Source of the DNA: CAYJAD01 sp964372165 | GTDB taxonomy: Bacteria > Desulfobacterota > Desulfovibrionia > Desulfovibrionales > Desulfovibrionaceae | Assembly: GCA_964372165.1 (NCBI GenBank) | Contig: CAYJPT010000018.1 | Location: 1 to 24,275 of the forward strand | Length of the DNA: 24,275 nt | Direction: 5' to 3' | The notes under the pieces: generated by a model | Told to the model about the DNA's origin: nothing | What the model saw: the letters and a program-made list of their open reading frames with translations, nothing else | Databases searched by the model: none | Made by a program: the position numbers and the translations under genes | In this document: one piece after another, positions 24,099 through 24,275 of the stretch | How the letters are laid out: each line of letters begins with the position of its first letter | How positions within the stretch are numbered: the first letter of the stretch is position 1

Positions 24099-24183
24099 CG
24101 TAGTCGACATCTGAAAAATTTATTAGCTCTTTTAACTTTAAAAACTTTTCGTTATTTGCAGTTATATCCTTTTTCTGTGTCGG

Positions 24184-24275
24184 CTAAAGATATTTTTCTG
24201 TTTTGGCTTTTATTAATTTGTCCAATTCTTCCATAAAAGCCGCCAACAAATTATCTTGACCACGCACAGTACGAA
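24184..24275 (-). CDS. Unidentified gene, 3' end only
   Basis: The - strand frame is open from the window edge to TAG at 24186-24184, giving 29 codons with a protein-like, helix-favouring sequence (LLAAFMEELDKLIKAKTEK). After the TAG the same frame stays open for 41 more codons, to TAA at 24060-24058, also with a plausible charged composition. Either the gene ends at the TAG or it is interrupted. The start lies outside the window, and no family was recognised. The overlapping + strand frame at 24018-24236 is hydrophobic and lacks a ribosome site, so I treat it as a shadow. Confidence 0.5.
   Translation of the reverse strand, partial: RTVRGQDNLLAAFMEELDKLIKAKTEKYL

Noticed and set aside
24018..24236. 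72-codon + strand frame after the nuclease gene
   Set aside because: No ribosome site, very hydrophobic AT-driven composition, lies across two hairpins and opposite a more protein-like - strand frame.

Overview
The window comes from an AT-rich Gram-negative bacterium (roughly 38-40% G+C by eye). It probably belongs to the Desulfovibrio group of Desulfobacterota or a close relative. This is inferred from three things: the compact flagellar order flgB-flgC-fliE-fliF-fliG-fliH-fliI read from a sigma-54 promoter, NiFe-hydrogenase maturation genes (hypD, hypE), and an anaerobic glycerol-3-phosphate dehydrogenase set (glpABC). No rRNA or other taxonomic marker is present, so the placement is provisional.

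Layout, left to right. (1) 1-1310: back-to-back palindromes at the edge, then a single + strand gene for a periplasmic TupA-like oxyanion-binding protein without its transporter partners, then two strong hairpins. (2) 1329-3146: glmS on the - strand. (3) 3368-10789: the flagellar basal-body/export operon, all on the - strand, with a sigma-54 promoter at 10845-10861. A 68-codon gene sits between fliF and fliG and ends in a copy of FliF's own C-terminal tail. FliH has a very long acidic repetitive tail, and FliI has an extra segment of about 35 residues. (4) 11043-13166: hypD-hypE with a long hairpin terminator. (5) 13478-20219: the glycerol regulon, all on the - strand: glpF (uptake), glpK (kinase) and glpA-glpB-glpC (oxidation of glycerol-3-phosphate with electrons passed to the quinone pool). 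(6) 20299-20916: a 2-Cys peroxiredoxin. (7) 20917-21431: 515 bases without a normal gene but with strong secondary structure and a Rho-independent terminator just ahead of a DUF1848 gene. (8) 21432-23972: the DUF1848 protein, a flavin-binding-fold/ferredoxin fusion protein and a secreted staphylococcal-type nuclease. (9) 24184-24275: the 3' end of an unidentified - strand gene.

The genes make sense for a motile anaerobe that uses glycerol and hydrogen and tolerates some peroxide. The least ordinary parts are the FliF-tail mini-protein, two families of short dispersed palindromes in the intergenic spaces, the repetitive FliH tail, and the structured leader with a terminator before the DUF1848 gene. 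No insertion sequence, tRNA, rRNA or CRISPR array was found.
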